IMG/VR virus record: IMGVR_UViG_3300042939_000736
Location: 124,001 to 188,000 of that record
Length of the DNA stretch: 64,000 bases
Reading direction: 5' to 3' (one strand)
Source: a virus
Position numbers and translations under genes: made by a program. Shown here one piece after another: positions 51,276 through 59,857 of this stretch. How positions within the stretch are numbered: position 1 is the stretch's first letter; each line of letters starts with the position of its first letter. Under the pieces are notes generated by a model. The model was not told the origin of the DNA. It did no database searches and worked only from the letters and a program-made list of their open reading frames with translations.

Positions 51276-51509
51276 ATGTGGACAACTAAAGAAACTAAAA
51301 GAGAGTATCGTGGGGTAACAATATGGAAGTTTGAAGGATCAAAAGTTAAAGACTCCTTCAGAAAAAGAGACCCACGCACATTTCAAAAAGACGACAGTAG
51401 ATTTACCAAATGGCATTCCTATCAGGTTGAACTATTTGGTGTTAAATACGAATCAGAATTGTTAAGAGATGTAAAAGAGTACATTGATTCAATCTTTGAT
51501 AAAATATGA
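51276..51509 (+). CDS. 77-residue hypothetical protein
   Basis: Basic protein (RKRDPRTFQKDDSRFTKWHS) with a C-terminal helix (LLRDVKEYIDSIFDKI). Start codon is 5 nt past the -7 box; stop overlaps the next ATG by 4 nt. Heads a run of small coupled genes to 53.5 kb. No family. Confidence 0.6.
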   Translation: MWTTKETKREYRGVTIWKFEGSKVKDSFRKRDPRTFQKDDSRFTKWHSYQVELFGVKYESELLRDVKEYIDSIFDKI

Positions 51510-51697
51510 AAAACCCCTGTAAAGAGTGTCCCCACTTTATTCGTAATCGTCATAATGATATGATTGTGGAGTTTGGAAAAAGAACTGGAAAAAAACACAA
51601 TTGTCATATGACTGAAGGAGTAAAAGATTTATGGAATGTTAAGAATGAAAAATTAGAATGTTATGGTTCAAAGAAAGATAATTTACGGAGTGTGTGA
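51506..51697 (+). CDS. Small Cys/His-rich protein (DUF6283-like)
   Basis: 63 residues. CKECPHFIRNRHN at 4-16, then KKHNCHMTEG and ECYG give a CxxCP...HxCH...C arrangement as in DUF6283 proteins (PCxxCPxR...HxCHxT...CxG). Likely a small zinc-binding domain. The next gene begins inside its 3' end (35-nt overlap). Confidence 0.6.
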   Translation: MKNPCKECPHFIRNRHNDMIVEFGKRTGKKHNCHMTEGVKDLWNVKNEKLECYGSKKDNLRSV

Positions 51698-51884
51698 TAA
51701 GACAGGATCTTGTGATTCATATTTTGGTTTTTTTAAAACCAAGTCAGACGCAGAACACGAAGTTGAGATACAAGCAAAACGACTCAAAGAAGACTTGGGT
51801 ATGATGGATATTGAAATCAAATCAGACCGAGCATTGTTCGGAGGTAAAGTAGTAATTGTTATTCACCAGTATATGTTAAGGTGA
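51663..51884 (+). CDS. 73-residue hypothetical protein
   Basis: MVQRKIIYGVCDKTGSCDSY and KSDAEHEVEIQAKRLKEDLG suggest a small alpha/beta domain. It overlaps the DUF6283-like gene by 35 nt and joins the next gene as TGATG. No family recognised. Confidence 0.55.
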   Translation: MVQRKIIYGVCDKTGSCDSYFGFFKTKSDAEHEVEIQAKRLKEDLGMMDIEIKSDRALFGGKVVIVIHQYMLR

Positions 51885-52249
51885 TGAAAAAAGTACAAAC
51901 TAAATTTGGAACCTATATAGATATGGAAACAAAAAGTAATACAGAATTAACCGGTGATAAAATCAAGGTATTTGTAGAGAGATTAAAAAAGATTGGTATT
52001 GAAGTTAAACTTGTGGGTAACTATCCTTGGGTTTATATTGATGAAATCTGTGGTATCAAAGTAAAAGAAAAGTTTGAAGGAAATCATGGGTTTACTCTAA
52101 TATTCTTACCTGCAAAAACTGACTCACCACCATCCGACTTCACAGATATAACGGAGATATTCAAACTAATACGAAAGTATATTAGACAAGCGAATCTTAT
52201 TGAATTAATGAAAATAGACGAAAAAGACGGAATGTATGACACTGAATGA
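51884..52249 (+). CDS. 121-residue hypothetical protein
   Basis: Start taken at ATG 51884 (TGATG overlap); a GTG one codon earlier is possible. KVFVERLKKIGIEVKLVGNY, VYIDEICGIKVKEKFEGNHG and FTLIFLPAKTD form an alternating beta/alpha pattern. The 3' end overlaps the next gene by 14 nt. Unrecognised. Confidence 0.58.
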   Translation: MKKVQTKFGTYIDMETKSNTELTGDKIKVFVERLKKIGIEVKLVGNYPWVYIDEICGIKVKEKFEGNHGFTLIFLPAKTDSPPSDFTDITEIFKLIRKYIRQANLIELMKIDEKDGMYDTE

Positions 52250-52625
52250 ATTAAGAGTTGGTAGTATTGTAACCCACCCAATTTTTGGAACACCTGTTGC
52301 TGTAAGGGCGATTGCTTTTAACGGATTATATATCGGAACTGAAAACGGTCTTCCACTTCATATCGATGACTTCAAACCTGTCGAAATAACTGAACAGATA
52401 TTAGAGTTGTTACATTTTGTTAGAATGGAAGCCGAAGCACCTGGTATTGGTGAATACGAGTGGTGGGAAACAGATACCTTTTCCCTAACGCACCTTTATA
52501 AAGGTTTATATGGTGTTGAAGGATTAAGTGGTATCAACCCAATTAGATATGTTCATCAACTTCAAAATGCGGCATTTGTTATTGATGGAAAAGAATTAGA
52601 TACGAAAGAATTATTATATTTGTAA
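52236..52625 (+). CDS. Bacteroidota-prophage-type hypothetical protein
   Basis: 129 residues. The order NELRVGSIV, ITEQILELLHF and NPIRYVHQLQNAAFVIDGKE follows a small protein common in Bacteroidota genomes and prophages (NELRiGNyv ... iryVHqLQNlyfaLtGkEL). Function unknown, but the family supports the host assignment. The next promoter box lies at the extreme 3' end of this gene. Confidence 0.68.
   Translation: MTLNELRVGSIVTHPIFGTPVAVRAIAFNGLYIGTENGLPLHIDDFKPVEITEQILELLHFVRMEAEAPGIGEYEWWETDTFSLTHLYKGLYGVEGLSGINPIRYVHQLQNAAFVIDGKELDTKELLYL
52615..52622 (+). promoter_or_regulatory. Bacteroidota-type promoter, -7 box TATATTTG, inside gene end
   Basis: TATATTTG overlaps the last codons of the preceding gene and lies 8 nt before the ATG at 52631; no -33 match. 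Confidence 0.45.
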
Positions 52626-52630
52626 AAGTT

Positions 52631-53044
52631 ATGGAAAAGAAAAGAATTTATTTAGATGATGTTCGTACACCAGTCGATAAAGACAATTGGATTGTGGTTC
52701 GTTCTTATGATGAGTTCGTTCAAAAGATTAATGAGGTTGGTATGGAGAATATTGAACTCATATCTTTGGATCACGACTTGGGTGATAGTGCGATGAAAGA
52801 GTGGTTACATGGTGTTGTAAGAAACTATGAAATCAACTACGATAATATCACCGAAAAGACTGGTATGGATTGTACTAAGTGGTTAGTGAATCAGTGGATG
52901 GATGGTAAACCTATTGTTGATGTTGTAGTTCACTCCGCAAACGCTATTGGATCTGCAAACATGATGGGTTACATCAACAACTACCGACACATCAATCGAC
53001 TACCACAGAATTGTAATAGAATATTTTGGGAACACACAGTATAA
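52631..53044 (+). CDS. Cyclic-phosphate processing receiver-domain protein (cREC)
   Basis: 137 residues. RIYLDDVRTP (D9, D10), VRSYDEFVQKI, ISLDHDLGD (D47-H-D49), GMDCTKWLVNQWMDG and VHSANAIGSANMMGYI match the cREC family, a receiver-like fold predicted in the literature to act on cyclic phosphates in RNA repair. It lies one gene before the RNA ligase, which supports that context. Confidence 0.72.
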   Translation: MEKKRIYLDDVRTPVDKDNWIVVRSYDEFVQKINEVGMENIELISLDHDLGDSAMKEWLHGVVRNYEINYDNITEKTGMDCTKWLVNQWMDGKPIVDVVVHSANAIGSANMMGYINNYRHINRLPQNCNRIFWEHTV

Positions 53045-53054
53045 AAAATTAGTA

Positions 53055-53579
53055 ATGGAATTAGAAAAATTAACAATGGACGAACTTATTTCTTTAAGAA
53101 ATAAAATTGAAGGACTTATTCATTCATATGAGGACGGTTATATCTACATATGTTCTGTTCGTCAGTTCGGTAGTGTTTGGGAAGAAAGACCTTCTAGTTT
53201 ATATTCTTTAAGGGAACTGTGTGATTCTTATTACGGAGATAATGGAATTGTGGATGTTTATACCAACAACCCGAATTTAGAATTTCCTGAAATGGAGTTT
53301 GAAAATTATGGTGATGTTATGTATATTGAATCTGAGTATGATTACAGAGAGTGGATTAAACACACTAAAGCTAAAAATCTTATTAAAGATGTGACACAAC
53401 GACTTGATGAGTGGGATGAAAGTAAAAATTTACCATTTAAGTACCGTCCTTCTTTTGCGCCACATTGGACAAGAGAAGATGTTAATGGATGGATTGAAGA
53501 ATTTGAAAATACTAAGTGGGATTTTGTTGAACCAAGATCAATAAAAATAAATTATCTTGAAGAAGATACTGACGAATAA
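53055..53579 (+). CDS. 174-residue hypothetical protein
   Basis: A helical start (LEKLTMDELISLRNKIEGLI) and a Tyr- and acid-rich remainder (YGDVMYIESEYDYREWIKHT). It is between the cREC gene and the RNA ligase, with a promoter for the ligase after it. No family recognised. Confidence 0.58.
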   Translation: MELEKLTMDELISLRNKIEGLIHSYEDGYIYICSVRQFGSVWEERPSSLYSLRELCDSYYGDNGIVDVYTNNPNLEFPEMEFENYGDVMYIESEYDYREWIKHTKAKNLIKDVTQRLDEWDESKNLPFKYRPSFAPHWTREDVNGWIEEFENTKWDFVEPRSIKINYLEEDTDE

Positions 53580-53590
53580 AAAAATATTAT

Positions 53591-53598
53591 TATTTTTG
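53591..53598 (+). promoter_or_regulatory. Bacteroidota-type promoter, -7 box TATTTTTG
   Basis: TATTTTTG fits TAnnTTTG and ends 4 nt before the ATG at 53603; the -33 box is not evident. Confidence 0.5.
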
Positions 53599-53602
53599 TA
53601 AA

Positions 53603-54736
53603 ATGGAAAATTTAAATAGTGTATGTTATGTTGGTTTTATAGGTGAAGTTCTATCAATAGAAGGCGCAGATAACATAGAATTGGTCTTAGTTAGTGGATG
53701 GCAAGCAATTACAAAAAAAGGTGAATACCAGGTTGGGGATAAGGTTGTAATTGCAACCACTGATGCTGTGATCCCAAAGGATTTATCTGATCTTATGCAG
53801 GTGACTAGCTACCTTCGTAAAGGTCAGCGAGTTAGAACCGTTAAACTTCGTGGGGTATATTCTGAATGTTTGTTAATACCGTTTAAGTACTTGGCACCAG
53901 AGTCTTTAGAGACAAATGTTGAAGAAGGTCACGACATGATGGGTATCTTAGGTATCACTAAATACGAACCTCCTGTTAAGATGGTTGAGATGAGTGTTGG
54001 TGGTAGAAAAATAAAATATCACCAAAACCCAAACTTCCATGTTTACTACAAGTTTCCTAACTTGAAGAATGTTCCTGAGTTATTTACTGAAGAAGATAAG
54101 GTATCTATAACTAGAAAAATTCATGGTACAAACGCAAGATACGGTATTGTTAAAAAGAAAAAAATTACAATTATTGATCGTATAAAAAAGTTTTTTGGTA
54201 ATGAATGGGCATTTTACGAATATGTTTACGGATCTCACAACGTTGAAAAAGGTTCTGATTCGCAAGGTTTCTATTCTACCGATGTTTGGAGAACAATTGC
54301 TGAAAAATACGAAATTAAACAAAAACTTTGGAAATATGTGAAATCTTATTATAGTCATAGAACATTTAAAAGTGGAATTATTATTTACGGTGAAATTTAC
54401 GGACACGGAATTCAAAAAAATTACGATTATGGATTACAAGAAATAAAATTTGTTGGATTTGATGTCGAAGTAGATGGTGAATACAAAAGTTTTTTTACTG
54501 AAAGAGGTATATTTGAAAGTTTGTCTTTACCTACGGTGGAACTTTTGTACACAGGATATTGGTCTAAAGAAAAACAAGACAAGTATGTGTTTGGAAATTT
54601 TATCGAAGGAACTAAAATTCCGCACGAAGGTATTGTTGTTAAGTGTTTAAGTGGTGATCGTCACAAAGTGGCAAAAGTTATAAATCCTGATTACTTAATC
54701 TACGGAGAAAAAAATAATGTTGGTGACTCCCATTGA
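53603..54736 (+). CDS. RNA ligase with N-terminal OB domain (DraRnl/DRB0094-like)
   Basis: 377 residues. An OB-like domain (about 1-110, with GWQAITKKGEYQVGDKVVIA) precedes the nucleotidyltransferase core: motif I ITRKIHGTNARYG (K172 is the AMP-accepting Lys), motif III region IKFVGFDVEVDG, motif IV PHEGIVVKC and motif V KVAKVINPDYL. This layout fits the DRB0094-type RNA ligases that seal nicked RNA. Phage RNA ligases repair tRNAs cut by host defences. The stop lies inside a terminator hairpin. Confidence 0.85.
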   Translation: MENLNSVCYVGFIGEVLSIEGADNIELVLVSGWQAITKKGEYQVGDKVVIATTDAVIPKDLSDLMQVTSYLRKGQRVRTVKLRGVYSECLLIPFKYLAPESLETNVEEGHDMMGILGITKYEPPVKMVEMSVGGRKIKYHQNPNFHVYYKFPNLKNVPELFTEEDKVSITRKIHGTNARYGIVKKKKITIIDRIKKFFGNEWAFYEYVYGSHNVEKGSDSQGFYSTDVWRTIAEKYEIKQKLWKYVKSYYSHRTFKSGIIIYGEIYGHGIQKNYDYGLQEIKFVGFDVEVDGEYKSFFTERGIFESLSLPTVELLYTGYWSKEKQDKYVFGNFIEGTKIPHEGIVVKCLSGDRHKVAKVINPDYLIYGEKNNVGDSH

Positions 54737-54752
54737 TGGGGTCACCTTTTTT
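54722..54752 (+). terminator. Rho-independent terminator overlapping the ligase stop codon
   Basis: Stem GGTGAC/GTCACC extended by CCC/GGG pairs across one unpaired T, with TGA of the ligase in the loop, then six T. Confidence 0.82.
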
Positions 54753-54808
54753 ACTTATAATTAAAAACAAACTATAATGGGAGAAGAAAACGACCAAAAT
54801 AAAATAAA

Positions 54809-55774
54809 ATGGGAATTAAAAAAATTAAAAAAGAAAATGATCAATTAAATTTAAATTTAATTGAAATGTTGGGGGCTTTTGATACAAGTAAAACAAAAAA
54901 ATACACTCAATTCTTAATCAAAGTTTTGAACAAAAGAATAAAAGAGTATGAAAATTACCCTCAACTTGTAGAAAATGAAAATGTTATTGATAAAATTTTA
55001 CCTTTGAATTCTTGGAAAAATTTACAGATTAGGAATTATGTTTGTGATTTTTTATTTTCTTGGAATCAAATGAAAACTTTCATTGAATTTTGTGAATTAA
55101 TGGAAAAAGGGTTAATTGAAGAAAATGACATCAGTAAATACGATTCATGGGAAATGTTAGAACATAATCTTTTTTATGCTAAAAATAAAGAAATGTTTAA
55201 AAAATCAAAAAAAGACATTAAGGTTATATTCGAAGATGAAAAGTATCTGATTTTCAAACCAACAAGTTATTTGGCATCATGTTCCTATGGTTATCAAACT
55301 AAATGGTGTACCGCAATGGTGAATGATCCAGATTATTTTTATCGTCACAGTCACAATGGTATTTTAATTTATTTGATTGATAAAAAAGAAAATAAAAAGT
55401 TTGCGTTTTATAAAAGAGTTTCTGATAATGATGTGGATGATCATGAACAGTATATTTTTAAAACTTTCAATCAGCAAGATAAACAAATAGATACTATTCA
55501 AACAGGATTACCTGTTGAAATATTGAAAGTAATAATGTTAGAAATGGACATTACGAACCCGACTAACTTACCAAATTATAAATTATTTTCTGAAGATGAA
55601 ATTTCAAAAATGAAATATTACATCAACTTGAATGAAGAAGTTACTGAAAATGTAACACGACCACGTTTTAGAAATATATACCGAAGGTTAGAAGTTCTAA
55701 GAAACAATGAAGAGATTAATGAAGCTGAAATTGTTTCAGAATCTGAAGAAAATGTTGAAAACACATCAATTTAA
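54809..55774 (+). CDS. W-C motif domain protein (paralogue family)
   Basis: 321 residues, full-length relative of the protein at 48023. Shared features: N-terminal helices (LIEMLGAFDTSKTKKYTQFL), NDISKYDSWEMLEH, core FEDEKYLIFKPTSYL with TKWCTAM (W166, C167), ILIYLIDKKENKKFAFYKRV and FNQQDKQ. It ends in an acidic, Asn-rich tail. ATG at 54777 opens only a 23-residue frame in another phase. Function unknown. Confidence 0.58.
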   Translation: MGIKKIKKENDQLNLNLIEMLGAFDTSKTKKYTQFLIKVLNKRIKEYENYPQLVENENVIDKILPLNSWKNLQIRNYVCDFLFSWNQMKTFIEFCELMEKGLIEENDISKYDSWEMLEHNLFYAKNKEMFKKSKKDIKVIFEDEKYLIFKPTSYLASCSYGYQTKWCTAMVNDPDYFYRHSHNGILIYLIDKKENKKFAFYKRVSDNDVDDHEQYIFKTFNQQDKQIDTIQTGLPVEILKVIMLEMDITNPTNLPNYKLFSEDEISKMKYYINLNEEVTENVTRPRFRNIYRRLEVLRNNEEINEAEIVSESEENVENTSI

Positions 55775-55786
55775 TTATAATATTAT

Positions 55787-55972
55787 ATGAAAAAAGTAGA
55801 AATAAAAGTTAGGTTTGCTAATGAAAGTAATTACTACAATAAAATAACTATTGACCCCCAAAAAATAGAAACCCCAACAATCCTGAATAAAGAAGTTTTT
55901 TTTACAATTGACGGTATAAGAGTTGCGACTAAATCAGAAGATTGGGAACAAATAAAAAAATTAATTAATTAA
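55787..55972 (+). CDS. 61-residue hypothetical protein
   Basis: A small beta-rich protein (MKKVEIKVRFANESNYYNKI ... VFFTIDGIRVATKSEDWEQI). It starts 12 nt after the W-C gene and is followed after one base by the next ATG. No family. Confidence 0.55.
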   Translation: MKKVEIKVRFANESNYYNKITIDPQKIETPTILNKEVFFTIDGIRVATKSEDWEQIKKLIN

Positions 55973-55973
55973 T

Positions 55974-56111
55974 ATGAAAAAATTGGATACATTTTTAACA
56001 TTTGTTTTTTTAATAAATGTAATAGGATCATTTTTTATGAGTGATTTGTTTGGTACTTTAGGATGGAGCTGTGCTTTACTAACACAATTAAGAATTAAAG
56101 AACTATTTTAA
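55974..56111 (+). CDS. 45-residue membrane microprotein
   Basis: ATG at 55974 to TAA at 56109-56111, sharing a base with the next ATG. The sequence has one strong hydrophobic helix (FLTFVFLINVIGSFFMSDLF) and a weaker second (LGWSCALLTQL). The coupled junctions on both sides support it. Role unknown. Confidence 0.55.
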   Translation: MKKLDTFLTFVFLINVIGSFFMSDLFGTLGWSCALLTQLRIKELF

Positions 56112-56542
56112 TGAGATATCATGCTAATTTTTATGTAAACAGATTAGTTTCTGAATGGTTAGAAAATGATAAGATAATCATTGCTTGTGATTTAGATGAT
56201 ACTATCATACCCAAAAACAATGAAATAAAGACAAACTGTGATAAGATGGTAAAACTTATCCTTGATTGTCAAAAAGAAGGTATTATATTTCTAATTAACA
56301 CTGCTAGAAGTAAAGAACAGTTAAAAACTGTAAAAGAAGAAGTTGAAAATCTTGGAATAAAAGTACATGGTGTGAATGAGATGCATCCCGAATGGAATAA
56401 AGACTATGGTGTAAATGGAAAGTTGTATGCTAACATTTTTTTAGATGATCGTGGAGGTTTTTGGGATTCATATTGGACACTATTTACAACTTTAACACAT
56501 GTAAAAATTAACAGAAAAAAAATATCAACAAGTAATGATTGA
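56111..56542 (+). CDS. HAD-superfamily phosphatase-like protein
   Basis: 143 residues. IIIACDLDDTIIPK carries motif I (D27, D29), FLINTARSKEQ motif II with the Thr, and NIFLDDRGGFWD the acidic motif IV. No large cap domain is present, so it is close to small polynucleotide 3'-phosphatase-like HADs. It could pair with the P-loop kinase at 47637 to prepare RNA ends for the ligase, but a sugar-phosphate role in the glycan cluster that follows is equally possible. Confidence 0.72.
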   Translation: MRYHANFYVNRLVSEWLENDKIIIACDLDDTIIPKNNEIKTNCDKMVKLILDCQKEGIIFLINTARSKEQLKTVKEEVENLGIKVHGVNEMHPEWNKDYGVNGKLYANIFLDDRGGFWDSYWTLFTTLTHVKINRKKISTSND

Positions 56543-57164
56543 TAATTATGAAATATTAGAAAACGGTCTTATTAGACAAATTAAAATATTGGATAAAATA
56601 CAAAGTTATGATTTCCAATACGTTGACGAAAGATATAATAAATATGGCGAAAAGGGCCCGCAAATGGCCGGTTTACGACTTGGTTATTTAATAGGTAATC
56701 TTGGTTATATTCCTAAATCTATTTTAGATATTGGATATGGTAATGGTGATTTTTTAAAAGTAACAGAACAGGGAATTGAATCATATGGAAATGACATTTC
56801 AGGATATCCAATCCCAACGGGATCCAAGTTTGTTAATAATATTTTTGATAAACACTATGATGTTATCTGTATGTTCGATGTACTTGAACATTTTGAAGAT
56901 ATTTCATTCGTTAAGGACTTAAGTTGTGATTATATATATATAAGTTTACCTTGGTGTCATAATTTTTCTGATGATTGGTTTGAAAATTGGAAACATAGAA
57001 GACCAGACGAACATTTGTGGCATTTCAATGAAACATCCATAACTAATTTTTTTAAAGAAATGGGATTTGAATTAGTAATACATTCAAACGTTGAAGATAT
57101 AATAAGAAAGTCAACAGATAATAACCCAAATATATTAACTTGTTTATTCAAAAAGACAAAATGA
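56535..57164 (+). CDS. Class I SAM-dependent methyltransferase
   Basis: 209 residues. SILDIGYGNGDFLKV is SAM motif I, CMFDVLEHFED is the post-II acidic motif typical of small-molecule or sugar methyltransferases, and HLWHFNETSITNFFKEMGF follows the Methyltransf_23 pattern. It overlaps the HAD gene by 8 nt and precedes glycosyltransferase-type genes, so methylation of a sugar is the likely task. Confidence 0.75.
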   Translation: MIDNYEILENGLIRQIKILDKIQSYDFQYVDERYNKYGEKGPQMAGLRLGYLIGNLGYIPKSILDIGYGNGDFLKVTEQGIESYGNDISGYPIPTGSKFVNNIFDKHYDVICMFDVLEHFEDISFVKDLSCDYIYISLPWCHNFSDDWFENWKHRRPDEHLWHFNETSITNFFKEMGFELVIHSNVEDIIRKSTDNNPNILTCLFKKTK

Positions 57165-58093
57165 GATTTGGATTCAAAATATCTGGATGTTTTGGAGATG
57201 TCTTATATTCAACACCAGTATTAAAATATCTCAGTCAGTGTCACCAAGATAAATTGGATGTTGAAACAAATTATCCTGAAATATTTGAAAATAATCCTTA
57301 TGTTGGTTTGATTTATAATCCTGAAAAAGGTGAAATTATGCCTCATGATCAAATTTTTTATGATTGTAATGGTCACAATTTTGGTGACATACAAAAACAA
57401 ATAAGAAAAATGCATTTAACTGATTATTGGTCAACTCATTTAGGATTTATTTTATCTCCCAAAGAAAAAACAATTGAATATTATCCATCCGAAATTGATT
57501 TTGAATTACCTGAAAGTAATTATGTGGTTATAAATCCATCAAAAACATGGGAATGTAGAACTTGGTCAAAAGAAAATTGGGAAAGACTTACAGAAAAAAT
57601 ATTGAATTTGGGAATCAAGGTTGTAGTTACTGGTAAAAACATTGTTTACGGAGATAATGATCAAAAAACATTTTTAAAAGTTGATAATTCAAATGTCATC
57701 AATTTGGTCGATAAACTTAACCTATCACAACTTTGGCACCTACTACAAAATAGTTTAATGGTCATAACAATGAACGCTGGTTTGCTACCTTTTGCAGGTT
57801 CTACAGACTGTAATATCTTACAACTTGGCGGAGCTATCGACCCAAGTTATAGAACTCCATTCAGACATGGTACACAAGATTATAAACATAAATTTATTGG
57901 TGGGTCTTGTAAGTTACTTTGTCAATCAGATATGAAATATAATGTTTTAGAGGACAAAAAAATAACAAGATGGAATGGATATCGATCACCTGGTTGTTAT
58001 GAAAATAAACCAACTTTCGAATGTCATCCATCCGTAAACGGGGTTTTTAATGAAGTTTTAGAAATTTTAAAAAATGAAAAAAAAATATATTGA
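57161..58093 (+). CDS. GT9-like glycosyltransferase
   Basis: 310 residues from ATG at 57161, overlapping the previous stop; an upstream TTG is less likely. FKISGCFGDVLYSTPVLKYL is the N-terminal loop of heptosyltransferase-type GT-B enzymes. VVINPSKTWECRTWSKENWE starts the second Rossmann domain, and VDKLNLSQLWHLLQNSLMVI with NAGLLPFAGSTD is the nucleotide-sugar site of GT9. It overlaps the next gene by 20 nt. Confidence 0.7.
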   Translation: MRFGFKISGCFGDVLYSTPVLKYLSQCHQDKLDVETNYPEIFENNPYVGLIYNPEKGEIMPHDQIFYDCNGHNFGDIQKQIRKMHLTDYWSTHLGFILSPKEKTIEYYPSEIDFELPESNYVVINPSKTWECRTWSKENWERLTEKILNLGIKVVVTGKNIVYGDNDQKTFLKVDNSNVINLVDKLNLSQLWHLLQNSLMVITMNAGLLPFAGSTDCNILQLGGAIDPSYRTPFRHGTQDYKHKFIGGSCKLLCQSDMKYNVLEDKKITRWNGYRSPGCYENKPTFECHPSVNGVFNEVLEILKNEKKIY

Positions 58094-58697
58094 TAGAATA
58101 GAACTTGTTAAGGATTTAGATACTTTTTATCCAAAAGGGAAAGGTGTTGAACTAGGTTCTTTTAAAGGGGAATTTGCTAAAATTATTTCAGAAAATTGGA
58201 GTGGTAAACTTTATCTTATAGATGTTTGGAGACCATTAGATTTTGACGAATATGACGACACATCTAACCATTTTAATCATTCAGACGCTTATAGAACCTG
58301 TATTGATAATTTAAAAGGTTATGAAAATAAAACATTTATGTTACGGATGGATGGAAACGAAGGGTCTAAACTATTTTCAGATGAATCATTAGATTTTGTT
58401 TATATTGATGCCAATCACACTTATGAATCGGTGAAAAATGATTTAGAAATTTGGTATCGTAAAGTTAAATCAGGTGGAATGATTATGGGTCATGATTATT
58501 TACCTGATTATTTTTATGAAGGTAAAGAAGGGAAGGATCAAGCTCTTTACACTTTTCCGAATGGAAAACCTGAAGAAGCTAAATACGCGGGCATGTTCGG
58601 TGTAAATCCGGCGGTTAATGAATTTTGTGAAAAAAATGATTATGAACTTAACAAAACTGAAGAATTTTTGGCTACATGGTGGTTCGTTAAAAAGTAA
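58074..58697 (+). CDS. Class I SAM-dependent methyltransferase (Methyltransf_24-like)
   Basis: 207 residues. GVELGSFKGEFAKIISENW is SAM motif I, LYLIDVWRP gives the ribose-binding acidic residue, and DFVYIDANHTYESVKNDLEI with GGMIMGHDY follow the Methyltransf_24 pattern of sugar O-methyltransferases. It lies within the glycan set, between two glycosyltransferase genes. Confidence 0.78.
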   Translation: MKKKYIDRIELVKDLDTFYPKGKGVELGSFKGEFAKIISENWSGKLYLIDVWRPLDFDEYDDTSNHFNHSDAYRTCIDNLKGYENKTFMLRMDGNEGSKLFSDESLDFVYIDANHTYESVKNDLEIWYRKVKSGGMIMGHDYLPDYFYEGKEGKDQALYTFPNGKPEEAKYAGMFGVNPAVNEFCEKNDYELNKTEEFLATWWFVKK

Positions 58698-58702
58698 TTG
58701 AA

Positions 58703-59839
58703 ATGAAAAAAATACCCATAGTTTTACATTGTACTGAAAATTATCTGAAAAATTCTTTGAATCTGATTAAATCGCTCCAATCATTCCACGACGACCTTAT
58801 TTACTATCTTTATACTGTAAATTTTTTATACGAAAGTAATGATGAAGATATTGTAAGTATATACTACAATAAAACAGGTATAGAAAATAGTATGTCATTT
58901 GTTGGAAATAAAAATGATACTGCTAACTTAAACATGTTTAAATCTGTTTTCTTGAAAAGTGAAATAATTTTGGACTCATTAATCAATCAAAAGTTAGATC
59001 AGGCAATTTACATTGATTCAGACATGATACCAACTGGGAATATTTCGTATTTGTTTCAATTTTTTACTGAATTAGAAGATTACCCCTTAATCCAAAAAGG
59101 TTTGTTTGAATATCAAATAAACTATGGTAGGGGAAATCCGTTTCATAACGGGGGATTTGATAAAACAAATATTTTAGAATTTCCTCTTATGGATTTATCT
59201 TACGTTCCTATTGAAAATAGAAGTCATTATTCGGTATCATCAATTATGATCTATAATCAAAAATGTTTACAATTTATTAGAGAATATGATTTTATAAATA
59301 AATTATCCAACAAATTAGATATAGAAAAAATCAAATATTATTTTCCATTTAGTGATGAAACAACAATCAATGTATTGTTATGGAAATACAAATTTGACAA
59401 AAGGTTACCCACCCTTCAAATGAACATTGACACATTAGAAAACGTAATTGAATTTTATGAATCAAATAATGACAGTGAAAAAGAAATTAGTCCATTTATC
59501 AGAGTACCTGACAAAAAAAATCGTAAGAACATACTTTTTTTTCACGGAGTCAAAGGAGAACTTTCAAATAAATTATCTAATTACCAAAGTGAAATATTTG
59601 ATTTTAAAATAGATTTTATTCAGAATAAAATTTTCATTTTAAGTAATTGCGATTTCCAAAGGGTGTTAAAATTTGTCGTGTTTGATCAAAATAAAGAAGT
59701 ATATACCTTTGAAAGTTACATTAGTAAAAATGAAGAATATTGGGTTTCCACTAATAAACTTCTGATTGACTATCAAAAAATAAAAATAAAAATTTTTGAT
59801 GAAGACAAACTAATTTATAATTATGAAAATATTGGGTAA
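58703..59839 (+). CDS. Putative glycosyltransferase (GT-A, DxD)
   Basis: 378 residues. The N-terminus IPIVLHCTENYLKNSLNLIK is a GT-A first strand and AIYIDSDMIPTG holds D105-S-D107. NPFHNGGFD and YSVSSIMIYNQKC are acceptor-region-like. The C-terminal 100 residues form an extra beta domain. Different in sequence from the DxD enzyme at 666. Last gene of the glycan set. Confidence 0.62.
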   Translation: MKKIPIVLHCTENYLKNSLNLIKSLQSFHDDLIYYLYTVNFLYESNDEDIVSIYYNKTGIENSMSFVGNKNDTANLNMFKSVFLKSEIILDSLINQKLDQAIYIDSDMIPTGNISYLFQFFTELEDYPLIQKGLFEYQINYGRGNPFHNGGFDKTNILEFPLMDLSYVPIENRSHYSVSSIMIYNQKCLQFIREYDFINKLSNKLDIEKIKYYFPFSDETTINVLLWKYKFDKRLPTLQMNIDTLENVIEFYESNNDSEKEISPFIRVPDKKNRKNILFFHGVKGELSNKLSNYQSEIFDFKIDFIQNKIFILSNCDFQRVLKFVVFDQNKEVYTFESYISKNEEYWVSTNKLLIDYQKIKIKIFDEDKLIYNYENIG

Positions 59840-59857
59840 TATAAAATGTTAATTCAA

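Noticed and set aside
54777-54848. 23-codon frame starting MGEENDQNKIKW
   Set aside because: Overlaps the W-C gene start in another phase; likely chance in A-rich leader.
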